Source: B30-G6 sp963701385 (GTDB lineage: Bacteria > Desulfobacterota > Desulfobacteria > Desulfobacterales > B30-G6). Taken from it: DNA of 64,000 nt. Below the pieces are notes generated by a model, which was not told the DNA's origin, made no database searches, and saw nothing but the letters and a program-made list of their open reading frames with translations. Each line of letters starts with the position of its first letter. Position 1 is the stretch's first letter. The DNA lies in the NCBI GenBank assembly GCA_963701385.1, contig CAVOZW010000010.1:1-64000 (forward strand). The letters are read 5' to 3'. The translations under genes and the position numbers were made by a program. Of this stretch, positions 1-8,272 are shown piece by piece.

Positions 1-224
1 TATAAAGAGTTAAACGTTTGGCAAAAATCGTATACACTATTGCATATGGTTCAGTCTGTGAATTGGAAACCCAAATCATGATATCAGGCGACTTGGGTTA
101 TGTGGAAAAAGAGAGACTTGATAAATTAAGAGGGCAGATTGGGGATGTTGAGAGAATGCTGAAAGCGTTGATAAAATCTTTGGAAAGCAAACCCTTGGAT
201 CCTGGAACCCTTTCTCCCAACTGA
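1..224 (+). pseudogene. Four-helix-bundle (23S rRNA intervening-sequence-like) protein, C-terminal fragment
   Basis: The frame from a TTG at 18 to 224 encodes 68 residues. They match my memory of the C-terminal half of the four-helix-bundle family often annotated as S23 or intervening-sequence protein (motif ELETQ followed by a leucine-rich helix ending in LIKSL). Family members are about 115-125 residues, so the N-terminal helices are missing. An in-frame stop at 3-5 shows they are not simply outside the window. The tail (PLDPGTL) has the low-complexity character these genes often show. Two further fragments of the same gene occur at 13205-13410 and 54552-54650, both on the opposite strand. 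It is probably a non-functional remnant. Confidence 0.6.
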
Positions 225-291
225 TTGGGAGAAGAGCCTTGTTTTTATTCTGGAGCGACAACGTCGCGTTTAATAAAATCGTCCAACGATT

Positions 292-1410
292 TTATTCAGG
301 CTGTGGGGTTTCTCGAAAAACAATCAGGCGGTCACCTTGATGAATGGGGTGCTGGATGTCGATGCGGTTCCAGATAATGAGGGCTGCCAAGGGAATACCG
401 AATTTGTCGGCAATGGTGGAGAGGTTGTCCCCTTCCTTGACGGTATAGAACTTTTCGGTCCGGGTCGATGAATATTTTGTTTCAAGATCTTGATAGCGCT
501 CCTGAAAACCCGCGGAAGCCCCTTTTGGTACCAAAATCGTATGCTTTCCAGAAGCAAGATAATGTCCCCGAATTTCGGGGTTCAAGTCTTTGATCGCTTT
601 GAAGTGGGTCTTTGCCGCCTGGGCAATAATCCGGAGCGGTATCTCTTGTAAACAAAGGACTTGAACCTGGTCAAATTCCAGTGGTGGATATAAATCCTTG
701 GGGGTCAGCCCGAAGCCATATCGTTCCGGATTGGACAGGATCTGCTTTACCGAAAGAATGCGGAAGAGATATCGCTGTGTTTCAAGCGGCAGATATAACG
801 TGTAGTAGTCGTCGGAGCCTTGTTCCAGCATTTCGGCCATGAGACCCCCTTCGCCCATATTGTAGGCGGCTGCGGCAAGGGTCCACGAGCCAAACTCCTG
901 GTAAAGTTCCTTGAAATACTGAATCGCCGCCGCTGTCGATGCGAAAATACTTCGGCGTTCATCGACATATTCATTGATGACCAGCCCGTATTTGCGGCCC
1001 GTGGCCACCGTAAATTGCCAGAAGCCCATAGCCCCTTTTCTTGAGCCGACATGGGGTCGTAAGGCGCTCTCGGCAACAGCGATATACTTGAGATCATCCG
1101 GCATCCCATTCTCTTTTAACATGTTTTCGATATAGGGCAGGTAACGGTGCGAGCGTTTGAGCCAGAGAATTACCTGCGGTCGATCCCAAAGGGAAAGTAA
1201 GAGCTCCTTTTCCAATCGCTCCCGAATTTCCTGGTTTTCGACGGGGGCCATTTCGGCACAAAAATCAATAGAACTATCGATGTTTAACGACGACACCAGA
1301 GGTGGGTGAGCTGCGGTGACTTCATTCGATGCGGCCAGAGTGGTCAGGGGACACATGAACCACCCCAGCAGTCCGATCACGGTCAAACAACTAAGAAAGT
1401 AAGATTTCAT
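292..1410 (-). CDS. Membrane-bound lytic murein transglycosylase, MltD-like (SLT + LysM)
   Basis: This 372-residue exported protein has an N-terminal hydrophobic signal segment (about residues 1-27). An SLT transglycosylase domain follows at about 85-235, with the catalytic glutamate in the AES motif at residue 114, a GAMGFWQF stretch and an AAYNMGEGG motif. The C-terminus has a weak LysM-like repeat around 255-300 and a clear LysM (YTVKEGDNLSTIA) ending near residue 368. The family cleaves the MurNAc-GlcNAc bond of peptidoglycan to a 1,6-anhydro product in the periplasm, and LysM anchors it to the wall. It stands alone, divergent from the DUF134 gene. The family assignment is firm; the exact MltD orthology is inferred. 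Confidence 0.9.
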   Translation of the reverse strand: MKSYFLSCLTVIGLLGWFMCPLTTLAASNEVTAAHPPLVSSLNIDSSIDFCAEMAPVENQEIRERLEKELLLSLWDRPQVILWLKRSHRYLPYIENMLKENGMPDDLKYIAVAESALRPHVGSRKGAMGFWQFTVATGRKYGLVINEYVDERRSIFASTAAAIQYFKELYQEFGSWTLAAAAYNMGEGGLMAEMLEQGSDDYYTLYLPLETQRYLFRILSVKQILSNPERYGFGLTPKDLYPPLEFDQVQVLCLQEIPLRIIAQAAKTHFKAIKDLNPEIRGHYLASGKHTILVPKGASAGFQERYQDLETKYSSTRTEKFYTVKEGDNLSTIADKFGIPLAALIIWNRIDIQHPIHQGDRLIVFRETPQPE

Positions 1411-1536
1411 TGGTTGCCAATTTCTGGATTACAAAGGTCTTTGGTTGAAAAAAGATAAGCGTAAGATGGGGAACCAAATCCATAAAGTCAAGACGGTATA
1501 CGCAAATTATTGGGCGATGATCATCCAGAACACCTC

Positions 1537-1595
1537 ATTATTATGATCATATGACCATAATAATTCTTGACAGAGGGTTTTGGCGTAGGTATATT
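1537..1595 (+). promoter_or_regulatory. Sigma-70 promoter with upstream palindromic operator for the DUF134/DUF5320 cluster
   Basis: TTGACA at 1567-1572 and TATATT at 1590-1595 are separated by exactly 17 bases. Just upstream lies an inverted repeat with perfect 9-base arms, ATTATTATG (1537-1545) and CATAATAAT (1556-1564), adjacent to the -35 box. The gene starts at 1626. The palindrome position suggests a regulator acting at this promoter; which one is not visible. Confidence 0.7.
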
Positions 1596-1625
1596 ATGGG
1601 CAAATGCTCATAAAGAGACGGATAT

Positions 1626-1958
1626 ATGCCCAGACCCAAAAAATTACGATTCGTATCCGGTTATCCGACCATCGCCGCATTTGTTCCCCAAGGTAGGATC
1701 ATCACAGGCGAAGTGATGTTGACGGTCGAGGAACTGGAAGCGATTCGATTGAGTGATTACGAGTGTTTGGACCAGGAAACGGCCGCAAACCTCATGAAGG
1801 TGTCCCGGCAGACCTATGGCAGGGTCTTGACGCGTGCGCGCGGTATTGTGGGCAAGGCCTTGGTCACAGGAAAAAAACTGAAAATTGCCGGTGGAAACTA
1901 TACCATCGGTAGAGAGGGAAGGCGTCGACGCCAGAGACGGGGTCGAATGGGTTATTAA
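1626..1958 (+). CDS. DUF134 (UPF0251) predicted DNA-binding protein
   Basis: This 110-residue protein opens MPRPKK and contains an ELEAIRLSDYE stretch followed by a helix-turn-helix (about residues 40-80: DQETAANLMKVSRQTYGRVL). This is the hallmark arrangement of the DUF134/UPF0251 family. Members are small putative transcription factors often encoded beside NifX-like or glycine-rich DUF5320 proteins, as here. The basic C-terminus is typical. It is the first gene of the cluster, driven by the promoter at 1567-1595, and could be the protein that binds the palindrome there; that is inference. Confidence 0.88.
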   Translation: MPRPKKLRFVSGYPTIAAFVPQGRIITGEVMLTVEELEAIRLSDYECLDQETAANLMKVSRQTYGRVLTRARGIVGKALVTGKKLKIAGGNYTIGREGRRRRQRRGRMGY

Positions 1959-1979
1959 TAAACAAAGGAGGTGATGGTT

Positions 1980-2198
1980 ATGCCACGAGGAGATGGAACC
2001 GGCCCTGATGGAAAGGGTCGCAGAACAGGAAGAGGTCAGGGTCCCTGCGGAAGCAACAATCAGAATTCCCAGGATCAGGGGAAAAAGGGCGTTCGCCCAG
2101 GAACCGGCCAAGGGAAAGGCGGGGGTGCTGGCGGTGGCCGGGCTCAGGGACAGGGCCGCGGTCTTGGCCAGGGAAAAAGAAATACCAATAACGATTGA
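1980..2198 (+). CDS. Small glycine/arginine-rich DUF5320-like protein
   Basis: The ATG at 1980 follows a strong AGGAGG (1966-1971) and is preferred over the GTG at 1971, which overlaps it. The 72-residue product starts MPRGDGTGPDGKG, like the N-terminus of DUF5320 proteins, and is otherwise G/Q/R/K-rich with no hydrophobic core. It has a single cysteine (PCGSN). Function is unknown in the family. It sits 21 bp after the DUF134 gene and 30 bp before a second DUF5320 gene, so the three are probably co-transcribed. Confidence 0.65.
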   Translation: MPRGDGTGPDGKGRRTGRGQGPCGSNNQNSQDQGKKGVRPGTGQGKGGGAGGGRAQGQGRGLGQGKRNTNND

Positions 2199-2227
2199 CT
2201 ATCCAGTGAACAAAAGGAGGCAGTATC

Positions 2228-2485
2228 ATGCCAGGATTAGACAGAAGCGGTCCCATGGGGTCCGGCCCAATGACGGGCGGGAGGAGAGGTCTGTGTGGCA
2301 GCGAAGCGTCGCGCTTTGACATGCCGGCAACCCAAGGATTTGGTTATGGAAGAGGCCTCGGGTTGAGGCGCGGTGCCAGAGGTGGATTCGGACCGGGTAG
2401 AGGTGCAGGACGTGGTTATGGCAGGAGGCTTGCCGAAAACCAAGGACCCTATGGTTACCAAAATATCAACCAACCAGGCCGATGA
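2228..2485 (+). CDS. DUF5320 family protein, N-terminal part (frame interrupted)
   Basis: The N-terminus (MPGLDRSGPMGSGPMTGG, then a CGS cysteine and a G/F/R-rich middle) is typical of DUF5320. Family members normally continue into a C-terminal coiled coil of the type ELE-LK-A-L---L--I--RI-ELE. Here that coiled coil is present but in another reading frame (2487-2582). The ORF stops at 2483-2485. A Shine-Dalgarno (AAAGGAGG, 2213-2220) precedes the start. Either a frameshift split the gene or the two halves are separately translated. Confidence 0.7.
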   Translation: MPGLDRSGPMGSGPMTGGRRGLCGSEASRFDMPATQGFGYGRGLGLRRGARGGFGPGRGAGRGYGRRLAENQGPYGYQNINQPGR

Positions 2486-2486
2486 A

Positions 2487-2582
2487 ATGGAAACGCTCAG
2501 GGCTCAGGCCAATGCCATGCAAGAATCGCTGGCAATGGTCCAAAAAAGAATCGAAGAACTGGAAAGCGATACTCAAAAATAG
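2487..2582 (+). CDS. Coiled-coil C-terminal half of the DUF5320 protein, separate frame
   Basis: An ATG at 2487, one base after the upstream TGA (2483-2485), opens a 31-residue frame made of heptads (METLRAQANAMQESLAMVQ, then RIEELE). This is the usual C-terminal coiled coil of DUF5320 proteins. The frame is open upstream to about 2373, overlapping the preceding gene. It could be made by termination-reinitiation at 2485/2487, by ribosomal frameshifting, or be the broken end of one gene. Confidence 0.5.
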   Translation: METLRAQANAMQESLAMVQKRIEELESDTQK

Positions 2583-2608
2583 AGAACACGCCACAACGGA
2601 GGAAAATT

Positions 2609-2989
2609 ATGGCAGATTTGCCTGAAGCCGCGGCGCAAGCGTGGGAAAATCGTGAAGGCCCGGTCGTGTTGACGACCGTCGATTCCAGGGGGATACCCAA
2701 TACCATTTACGTCAGCTGTGTGAATAAGTACTCGAACGATCAAATTGTTGTAGCGGACAACAAAATGCACAAAACCCGGGCGAACGTCAAAGCAGGAAGC
2801 CCGGTAAGTCTGCTGTATATTACCAAAGAAAAGAAAGCCTTTCAGCTTAAAGGATCTGTGGCGTATGTCACAGAAGGGATCCAATTTGACGACATGAAAA
2901 ACAGATGGCTGGATAAAAAATACCCTGGGCACGCGGCCGTGGTGATTACCATCGAAGAAGTGTACAGCGGTGCAAAAAAGTTGGCATAA
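2609..2989 (+). CDS. Pyridoxamine 5'-phosphate oxidase-like FMN-binding protein
   Basis: This 126-residue single-domain protein has the split-barrel pattern of the PNPOx-like superfamily: a strand GPVVLTTVDSRGIPNTIYVS near the N-terminus, ADNKMHKTRANVKAG in the middle, and a turn before KAFQLKG. Small members bind FMN or F420, and many have no known substrate; they are common in anaerobes as putative flavin reductases. The Shine-Dalgarno GGAGGAAAA precedes the ATG. It follows the DUF5320 gene by 26 bp and may belong to the same transcript. Confidence 0.82.
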   Translation: MADLPEAAAQAWENREGPVVLTTVDSRGIPNTIYVSCVNKYSNDQIVVADNKMHKTRANVKAGSPVSLLYITKEKKAFQLKGSVAYVTEGIQFDDMKNRWLDKKYPGHAAVVITIEEVYSGAKKLA

Positions 2990-3356
2990 GTAAAGGGTTA
3001 CACCAACAGCCGGTCCTGTCGGTAGGCATTGCGGGTTGATTAGTCAAATCAGTCAAGGACGTCCCCTATTTGAAGCGGCCGGTATACCATCAGCGGTGGT
3101 TTCGCATGAGTGAAAACAGCGGAGCCACCGCTTTTCTGTCTTGATCATCCCCATTCTATCTGGCATCATCCCGGCAGCACGACGAATTGGATGGTGCCGG
3201 AGGTTTTTATGGGGGCTCAGAGGGCTTGCCCCCGCGGAAAATGCACCGACATTTTCCGAGCGGTTGGTTGACGTTATTTGCCGGTGCGGTTTCGGAACCT
3301 TATTCTGACAACGACAATAAAGCTGAAAAAACAATCATTTCCTTGTTGAGTCGCTT
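2990..3356. other. Intergenic region with a solo RAYT-element end
   Basis: I see no supportable gene here. Read on the minus strand, 3046-3071 gives AATAGGGGACGT followed by CCTTGAC. The first 12 bases are identical to part of the inverted ends of the transposase element at 51467-52732, so this looks like a solitary end or footprint. The rest, up to the TrkH start, has no convincing promoter or terminator. Confidence 0.45.
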
Positions 3357-4814
3357 ATGAATTTTGCATCCATCGCAAATGTCTTGGGAAAATTGCTGAT
3401 CGTTACGGGCTGTTCCATGGTATTGCCATTGGCCTGTTCCATTTATTACGGGGAAAACGATCTGCTCTCCCTATTGGTTTCCGGAATTATTACCCTTTTG
3501 TTGGGAGGGCCGCTGTGGTGGGTTTTTCGAAGGCATTATGAACTCAATATCAAAGACGGCTTTTTCATTGCCGTATTTGGATGGATTCTGATTTCTGCGG
3601 TGTCAGGGCTTCCTTTCATGTTTCATGGGTCGATCCCTTCATTTACCGACGCTTTTTTTGAGATGATGTCCGGGTATACCACCAGCGGGGCAACGATTCT
3701 CAGGGATATTGAAATCGTCCCTCATGGGCTGTTGTTCTGGCGGAGCCAGACCCATTTGCTGGGCGGCATGGGATTTCTAACATTGACCGTTATTTTTCTA
3801 CCCCACGGCATGGGCGGTGTGCGCATTTTTCGCGCGGAGTCAAGCCCCGGACAGGTGATAACCAAAGAAAAGTTCATGCCCCGCAATCGCGATACCATGA
3901 TCTGGCTCTGGGGCATCTACCTGACCCTGAATGTCCTGGAAACGGCATTGTTGTGTTTCGGTGGCATGACCCTGTTCGACTCATTGTGCCACGCCTTCGG
4001 GACCGTATCGACATCGGGGTACTCGCCCAAAAACGCAAGTATCGGACATTATAACAGTGCCTATTTTGACTGGGTGATCACCCTCTTCATGTTCTTTGGC
4101 GGTATGACCTTTATGTTGTTCTATCACATGGTCAAAGGGGAATGGAAGGTCATCAGAATAAATACCGAATTTCGCTGGTACGTGGGATTTTTACTCTTCT
4201 TCTGCAGTATGGTGGCATGGATATTGTGGAAAGAAGGTACCTATAACAGCCTGGCCGATGCCATACGATACGGTACCTTTCAGATCATGTCGCTTCTGAC
4301 CACGACGGGGTTCACCACCGCCGATTATGAAAAATGGCCCCAGGCAGCGCAGATGTTTCTCTATGCATCCTGTTTTATCGGTGCCTGCGCCGGGTCAACC
4401 ACCAGCGGTATCAAAGTGGTCCATTATGTCATCGTCTGGAAATACTTGCTTGCATCCATTAAAAAAATATTTTTTCAGCCTATGTCGGTGGTCACGGTCC
4501 GCCTGAACCGCCGACCTATCGATCGGCTCATTATCGATCTGGCCATCTGTTATTTTATCGTCAATATCTTTCTGGTGTTGGGTGGTGGGTGCTTGATGGT
4601 ACTGGTGGATGACATGGACTATGTCACCGCCATGAGCTCCATTATCGCCACCCTGATGAATATCGGTCCTGGGTTCGGCAGCATAGGCCCTTCTGAAAAC
4701 TATGCCCACATATCCGCTTTCGGGAAATGGTTTTTGTCTTGGAACATGCTGGTGGGGAGGCTGGAGATGTTTTCGGCACTGGTGATATTTTACCCGTCGT
4801 TCTGGAAAAAATAG
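3357..4814 (+). CDS. trkH: TrkH-family potassium uptake channel subunit
   Basis: This 485-residue integral membrane protein has the four-fold M1-P-M2 organisation of the Trk/Ktr/HKT superfamily. The four selectivity-filter loops are visible: TTSGATIL, VSTSGYS, LTTTGFTT and NIGPGFG. The glycine that defines K+ selectivity is present in each. A family-typical GSTTSGIK follows the third loop. It would form the K+-conducting dimer in the inner membrane, gated by the TrkA protein encoded convergently 24 bp downstream. Length matches bacterial TrkH. Confidence 0.93.
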   Translation: MNFASIANVLGKLLIVTGCSMVLPLACSIYYGENDLLSLLVSGIITLLLGGPLWWVFRRHYELNIKDGFFIAVFGWILISAVSGLPFMFHGSIPSFTDAFFEMMSGYTTSGATILRDIEIVPHGLLFWRSQTHLLGGMGFLTLTVIFLPHGMGGVRIFRAESSPGQVITKEKFMPRNRDTMIWLWGIYLTLNVLETALLCFGGMTLFDSLCHAFGTVSTSGYSPKNASIGHYNSAYFDWVITLFMFFGGMTFMLFYHMVKGEWKVIRINTEFRWYVGFLLFFCSMVAWILWKEGTYNSLADAIRYGTFQIMSLLTTTGFTTADYEKWPQAAQMFLYASCFIGACAGSTTSGIKVVHYVIVWKYLLASIKKIFFQPMSVVTVRLNRRPIDRLIIDLAICYFIVNIFLVLGGGCLMVLVDDMDYVTAMSSIIATLMNIGPGFGSIGPSENYAHISAFGKWFLSWNMLVGRLEMFSALVIFYPSFWKK

Positions 4815-4837
4815 AATGTGTTTATCGATAGGGCTGT

Positions 4838-6244
4838 TTAGTTGAAGAATAGCTGCTGCACATCCTTCAAGGACAGCGATTTGCACACAACGATGGCCCG
4901 CTCATTGTCATGAATGTGGGTGTCGCCCACGGCAACATGCCATTGATCTTCGCGAAAAATAGCACCGATGATAATCTTTCCATAGTAAGAGGGGTCCATT
5001 TTGGAGAGCGGCTTGCGGGTAATGGGCGCGTTGGGTTCGGTCACGATTTCCACCATTTCAGCATCAGAGCCATGCAGATGGGCAACGGACAACAACTGAC
5101 CCATGCGTATAAATTTCAGAATCTCGTTGCCGGCCAGCATTTTCTTGTTCAATGCAATATCAGACCCCATGGTTCCGGCCAACACCAGGTAGTCTTCTTT
5201 ATTGACCAGGCAGATCGTTTTTCTTTGGCGGGCTTTTTCTTCGCCGCCCTTTTCGTTCATGAGGTGTTTTGCCAAAAGAGAGGTCATGATATTGGTTTCA
5301 TTGTCCCCGGTTGCGGTGATAAATGTATCCATATCCAGAAGACCGGCCATCTGCAGTACATTGGCATCTGAGCCGTCTCCGTGCAGCACTTCCGTATTTT
5401 TTAAGCTAAACGATAATTCTTCAGCCGTTTTTTCATTTTTTTCGACCAAGGTAACCTGAACGGTTTTTTCAAGCAACTGGGCGACGCGGCTTCCCACCAG
5501 ACCGCCGCCAAGAATCATGACCCTGTGACTGTGCTGCTGCGTGTCGCCGGTGAGGGTCATCAGCTTAGGTATATCCTTGGTGCCGGCCATAATAAAAATC
5601 TGGTCCTGGGGCAACAGCGTGTCGTTCCCGCCCGGGATGACGGTGGTAATACCGCGGGCAAGGGCGACCACCCGAAACGGAAACTCATGATAGGTTTGGG
5701 AAATTTCTTTCAATTTTTTGTGGGCAAGGGAGGATGATTCCCTTATACGCGTTGCCATGACCTGGACTTGTTCATTGGCGATATCGATAATGTCGTTGCC
5801 AGCTCTAAGTTTGATGATTCTGACGATTTCCTGGGCCGCCAGTTCTTCCGGGTGAATGATCAGGTCTATTTTCAGGTCTTTGCCCGAAAGAAACGAATCT
5901 AGATTCCCGAACTCAAGAGATCGGACCCTGGCAATTTTACGCGGAATCCCGAACTGATGGCCAATGATAGACGCCATCATGTTCACGGCGTCATTGTCGG
6001 TGACGGCGATGAGGTAATCCATATTGCCTGCATTGGTCTCTCGCCAGCATTCAATGCTCATGGCATTGCCCTGTATCAGCCGGGCATCCAGGGTGCCGTC
6101 TGCTTCGCGAATCAAACGGCCCTCCGATTCGATGACGGTAATGGTATACCCTTCATGCGCCAGTCGTTTGGCCAGATAGTATCCAACCCCGCCGAGACCG
6201 AGAATCAAAATATTTTCAGAGATAGTACTTTTTATTCCAAGCAT
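4838..6244 (-). CDS. trkA: TrkA, NAD-binding regulatory subunit of Trk potassium uptake
   Basis: Two RCK repeats are visible. The first begins with the Rossmann motif GLGGVG near residue 15, the second with GGGLVG near residue 235, and each is followed by a TrkA-C domain. I prefer the ATG at 6244 (MLGIKSTISEN) over an upstream GTG at 6277, because the added residues are not family-like. TrkA binds nucleotides in the cytoplasm and gates TrkH. The convergent arrangement with trkH is unusual, since the two are often in one operon. A fragment of the dispersed REP-like repeat (6325-6350) lies upstream. Confidence 0.92.
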   Translation of the reverse strand: MLGIKSTISENILILGLGGVGYYLAKRLAHEGYTITVIESEGRLIREADGTLDARLIQGNAMSIECWRETNAGNMDYLIAVTDNDAVNMMASIIGHQFGIPRKIARVRSLEFGNLDSFLSGKDLKIDLIIHPEELAAQEIVRIIKLRAGNDIIDIANEQVQVMATRIRESSSLAHKKLKEISQTYHEFPFRVVALARGITTVIPGGNDTLLPQDQIFIMAGTKDIPKLMTLTGDTQQHSHRVMILGGGLVGSRVAQLLEKTVQVTLVEKNEKTAEELSFSLKNTEVLHGDGSDANVLQMAGLLDMDTFITATGDNETNIMTSLLAKHLMNEKGGEEKARQRKTICLVNKEDYLVLAGTMGSDIALNKKMLAGNEILKFIRMGQLLSVAHLHGSDAEMVEIVTEPNAPITRKPLSKMDPSYYGKIIIGAIFREDQWHVAVGDTHIHDNERAIVVCKSLSLKDVQQLFFN

Positions 6245-6277
6245 GAATACCCCAAAATAACGCCCCTCATAAGCCAC

Positions 6278-6623
6278 CGGTTCTGCCGGTAAGAATTGAA
6301 AAGGTTCTGCCGAAGCGGCGATCTGAACCGCAACAGCGAGCGCATTCCCCAGCAGCTCTTTTTAAGCGTTGAAGTATAAAGACACGATGATGGCATGTCA
6401 AGACGATTAGCCCGAACATGTCATGAAACTTGACGAGAAATATTTCATTTGTCCTTATATATCAAAAGATTATTTTGATATTACACCTCATGGGATGCAC
6501 CCTATTGTGGTTTCGACAATGGGGACAATAGCGGCGAACACCGGTGATCCGCATGATCCGCCTGCCCGATCAATCGACATAACAGGACGAATCCCACTTA
6601 ACCCTATGTAAAAGGAGAATCAA
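6278..6623. other. Intergenic region with REP-like repeat
   Basis: This gap holds the core of the dispersed REP-like repeat (GAACCGCAACAGCGAGCGCA, starting at 6325) preceded by a short GGTTCTGCCG repeat at about 6284-6313. A 62-codon ORF at 6423-6611 has no family resemblance and no Shine-Dalgarno. AAAGGAGAA at 6611-6619 serves the next gene. Confidence 0.5.
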
Positions 6624-6896
6624 ATGACAACGATTATTGGCATATCAGGCAGTTTGAGGAAACACTCGTTCAACTCCGGGCTGTTGCGTGCATCGGTTGA
6701 AGCGGTGCCTGAAGGCTGCGAACTCACCATAGGTACCATCACGGGCATTCCTTTGTATAACGCGGATGTCGAGGAAGCGCAAGGTGTCCCCCAGGTGGTG
6801 GAAGACTTAAAAAACCTGACAGATGATGGGGTGAAAGGACAGCTGGTCAAATATATGAGCGGGTTTGCGGAATTCGTTGCACGAATGAAAAATTAA
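6624..6896 (+). pseudogene. NADPH-dependent FMN reductase remnant with internal in-frame deletion
   Basis: The first 65 or so residues (TTIIGISGSLRKHSFNSGLL, through GIPLYNADVEE, to the helix VPQVVEDLKN) match the N-terminal third of NADPH-dependent FMN reductases. The last 25 or so (DDGVKGQLVKYMSGFAEFVA) match their extreme C-terminus. The middle, about 90 residues in a usual length of 180-190, is absent, including the PEYNxSxPG flavin-binding loop. Reading frame, start and ribosome site (AAAGGAG) are intact, so a 90-residue protein could be made, but it cannot bind FMN in the known way. It ends convergently with the MATE gene. Confidence 0.8.
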
Positions 6897-8272
6897 ATTC
6901 GCCTGTCCTTAACAGACGCCTCAGCTCCTACAAAAAGAGTGTTCATGGTCCATCGCACATATAACACCGTGAAAATGGTGGCCGACCAGGTGACCAGAAA
7001 AATACCCCACCAGATCCCCACAAGACCCATTCCCAGCAGGCTGGCCAGGGCGTAAAACACAAGGGCCGGGGCCAAAATCTGACGATAGAGCCCAATCCAA
7101 ATGGCGTACAGTGGCCGCTTCAGGCCCTGCAGTGCCGCCACGGCGACAAAGAGGATAATGTAAGCCCAGTAAATAAAAGCTGAAATTCTTAGATAAAAAG
7201 TGCCGATATCCAATACCGCCGCATCTTCGGTGAATATTTGCATAATGGCATGCGGAAAAAAGAAAACGATGATCATGCTTATCGTGGTGATGAAGAGGCC
7301 ATACAGGCTTGCTTTCCGATATACCTCGCGGCAGCGTTGATATTTTGCGGCACCGTTGTTCTGTCCTACGAGGGTCAAGGTTGCGGTGGTAAGCCCCATG
7401 ATGGGCAATAAGGCTATCTGGTCCACACGGGTCGCGATGCCGTACGCGGCAACAGCAGCCTGTCCGTACTTGCTGATAAACCAGGTAATGATGAAAATGC
7501 CGATGGCGATGGTCATGGTATTCAGGCTGGCAGGAAACCCCTGCTTGGCGATTTCCAGAAAATAGTGCCGGCGCGGAATGAACATGTTCCAACATTCCCG
7601 ACAGATCAAACCCGATTGGATGACGCGCATGCTCATATAAATGGTGCTCATCAGCTGGATCAAAATCGTAGCCCAGGCCACGCCGGTGAGACCCATGGCC
7701 GGCAATCCAAGACCACCATAGATAAACCAGGGGTCGAAAATCAGATTGAGGAAAAAGCCGATAATCAACACGTTGCGAAATGATTTGGTGTCACCCTGGG
7801 CGGTCAGAATGGCATTCAGAACAAAGGTCAGGGAAAAAAACATCAGACCGTAAAAAATGATGTCGATATAGGACAGGGCGATGGTCAGATAGGTGCCGCT
7901 AGCGCCTAAAAAACCAAACAACCAAGGTGCGGTGTAAAGTCCCAAGACCGTCAGTACCAGGGACAAGAGGATGCTGAAGGACACGGATTGAATGGCAAAG
8001 CGTTGCCCCTCTTTCTCATCCCCGGCGCCCAGGGCATTGGCGATCAAGGCCGTTGTACCGGTGCTGATGCCGAACCCGATGGCCAAGATGATAAAAAATA
8101 CCGGGAAGGACAAAGAAAGCGCCGCAATGGCTTCGGTGGAGATCAGGCCGCTGAAATAGGTATCCACCACATTAAACATGGTGTTAAAAAACATCCCGAT
8201 ACTGGCGGGGATGGCCAACTGGGCGATCAATCCCGGAATCGGTTTGGTGGTCAAGTTGTTGTTCGCATCCAT
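6893..8272 (-). CDS. MATE-family multidrug/cation efflux transporter
   Basis: This 459-residue protein has about 12 predicted membrane helices in two homologous halves. It opens with PGLIAQLAIPASIGMFFNTM and the VVDTYFSG segment typical of MATE proteins, and the second half begins near GFPASLNTMTIAIG. MATE proteins expel drugs or organic cations from the cytoplasm using Na+ or H+ gradients. Substrate cannot be read from sequence. Its stop overlaps the end of the convergent reductase remnant by four bases. Confidence 0.92.
   Translation of the reverse strand: MDANNNLTTKPIPGLIAQLAIPASIGMFFNTMFNVVDTYFSGLISTEAIAALSLSFPVFFIILAIGFGISTGTTALIANALGAGDEKEGQRFAIQSVSFSILLSLVLTVLGLYTAPWLFGFLGASGTYLTIALSYIDIIFYGLMFFSLTFVLNAILTAQGDTKSFRNVLIIGFFLNLIFDPWFIYGGLGLPAMGLTGVAWATILIQLMSTIYMSMRVIQSGLICRECWNMFIPRRHYFLEIAKQGFPASLNTMTIAIGIFIITWFISKYGQAAVAAYGIATRVDQIALLPIMGLTTATLTLVGQNNGAAKYQRCREVYRKASLYGLFITTISMIIVFFFPHAIMQIFTEDAAVLDIGTFYLRISAFIYWAYIILFVAVAALQGLKRPLYAIWIGLYRQILAPALVFYALASLLGMGLVGIWWGIFLVTWSATIFTVLYVRWTMNTLFVGAEASVKDRRI

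Noticed and set aside
3053..3334. 93-codon minus-strand ORF in the gap before trkH
   Set aside because: Composition is proline/arginine-rich without a domain, it has no ribosome site, and it covers the element-end footprint at 3046-3071.
6423..6611. 62-codon ORF before the reductase remnant
   Set aside because: No family resemblance, no Shine-Dalgarno and no conserved pattern.
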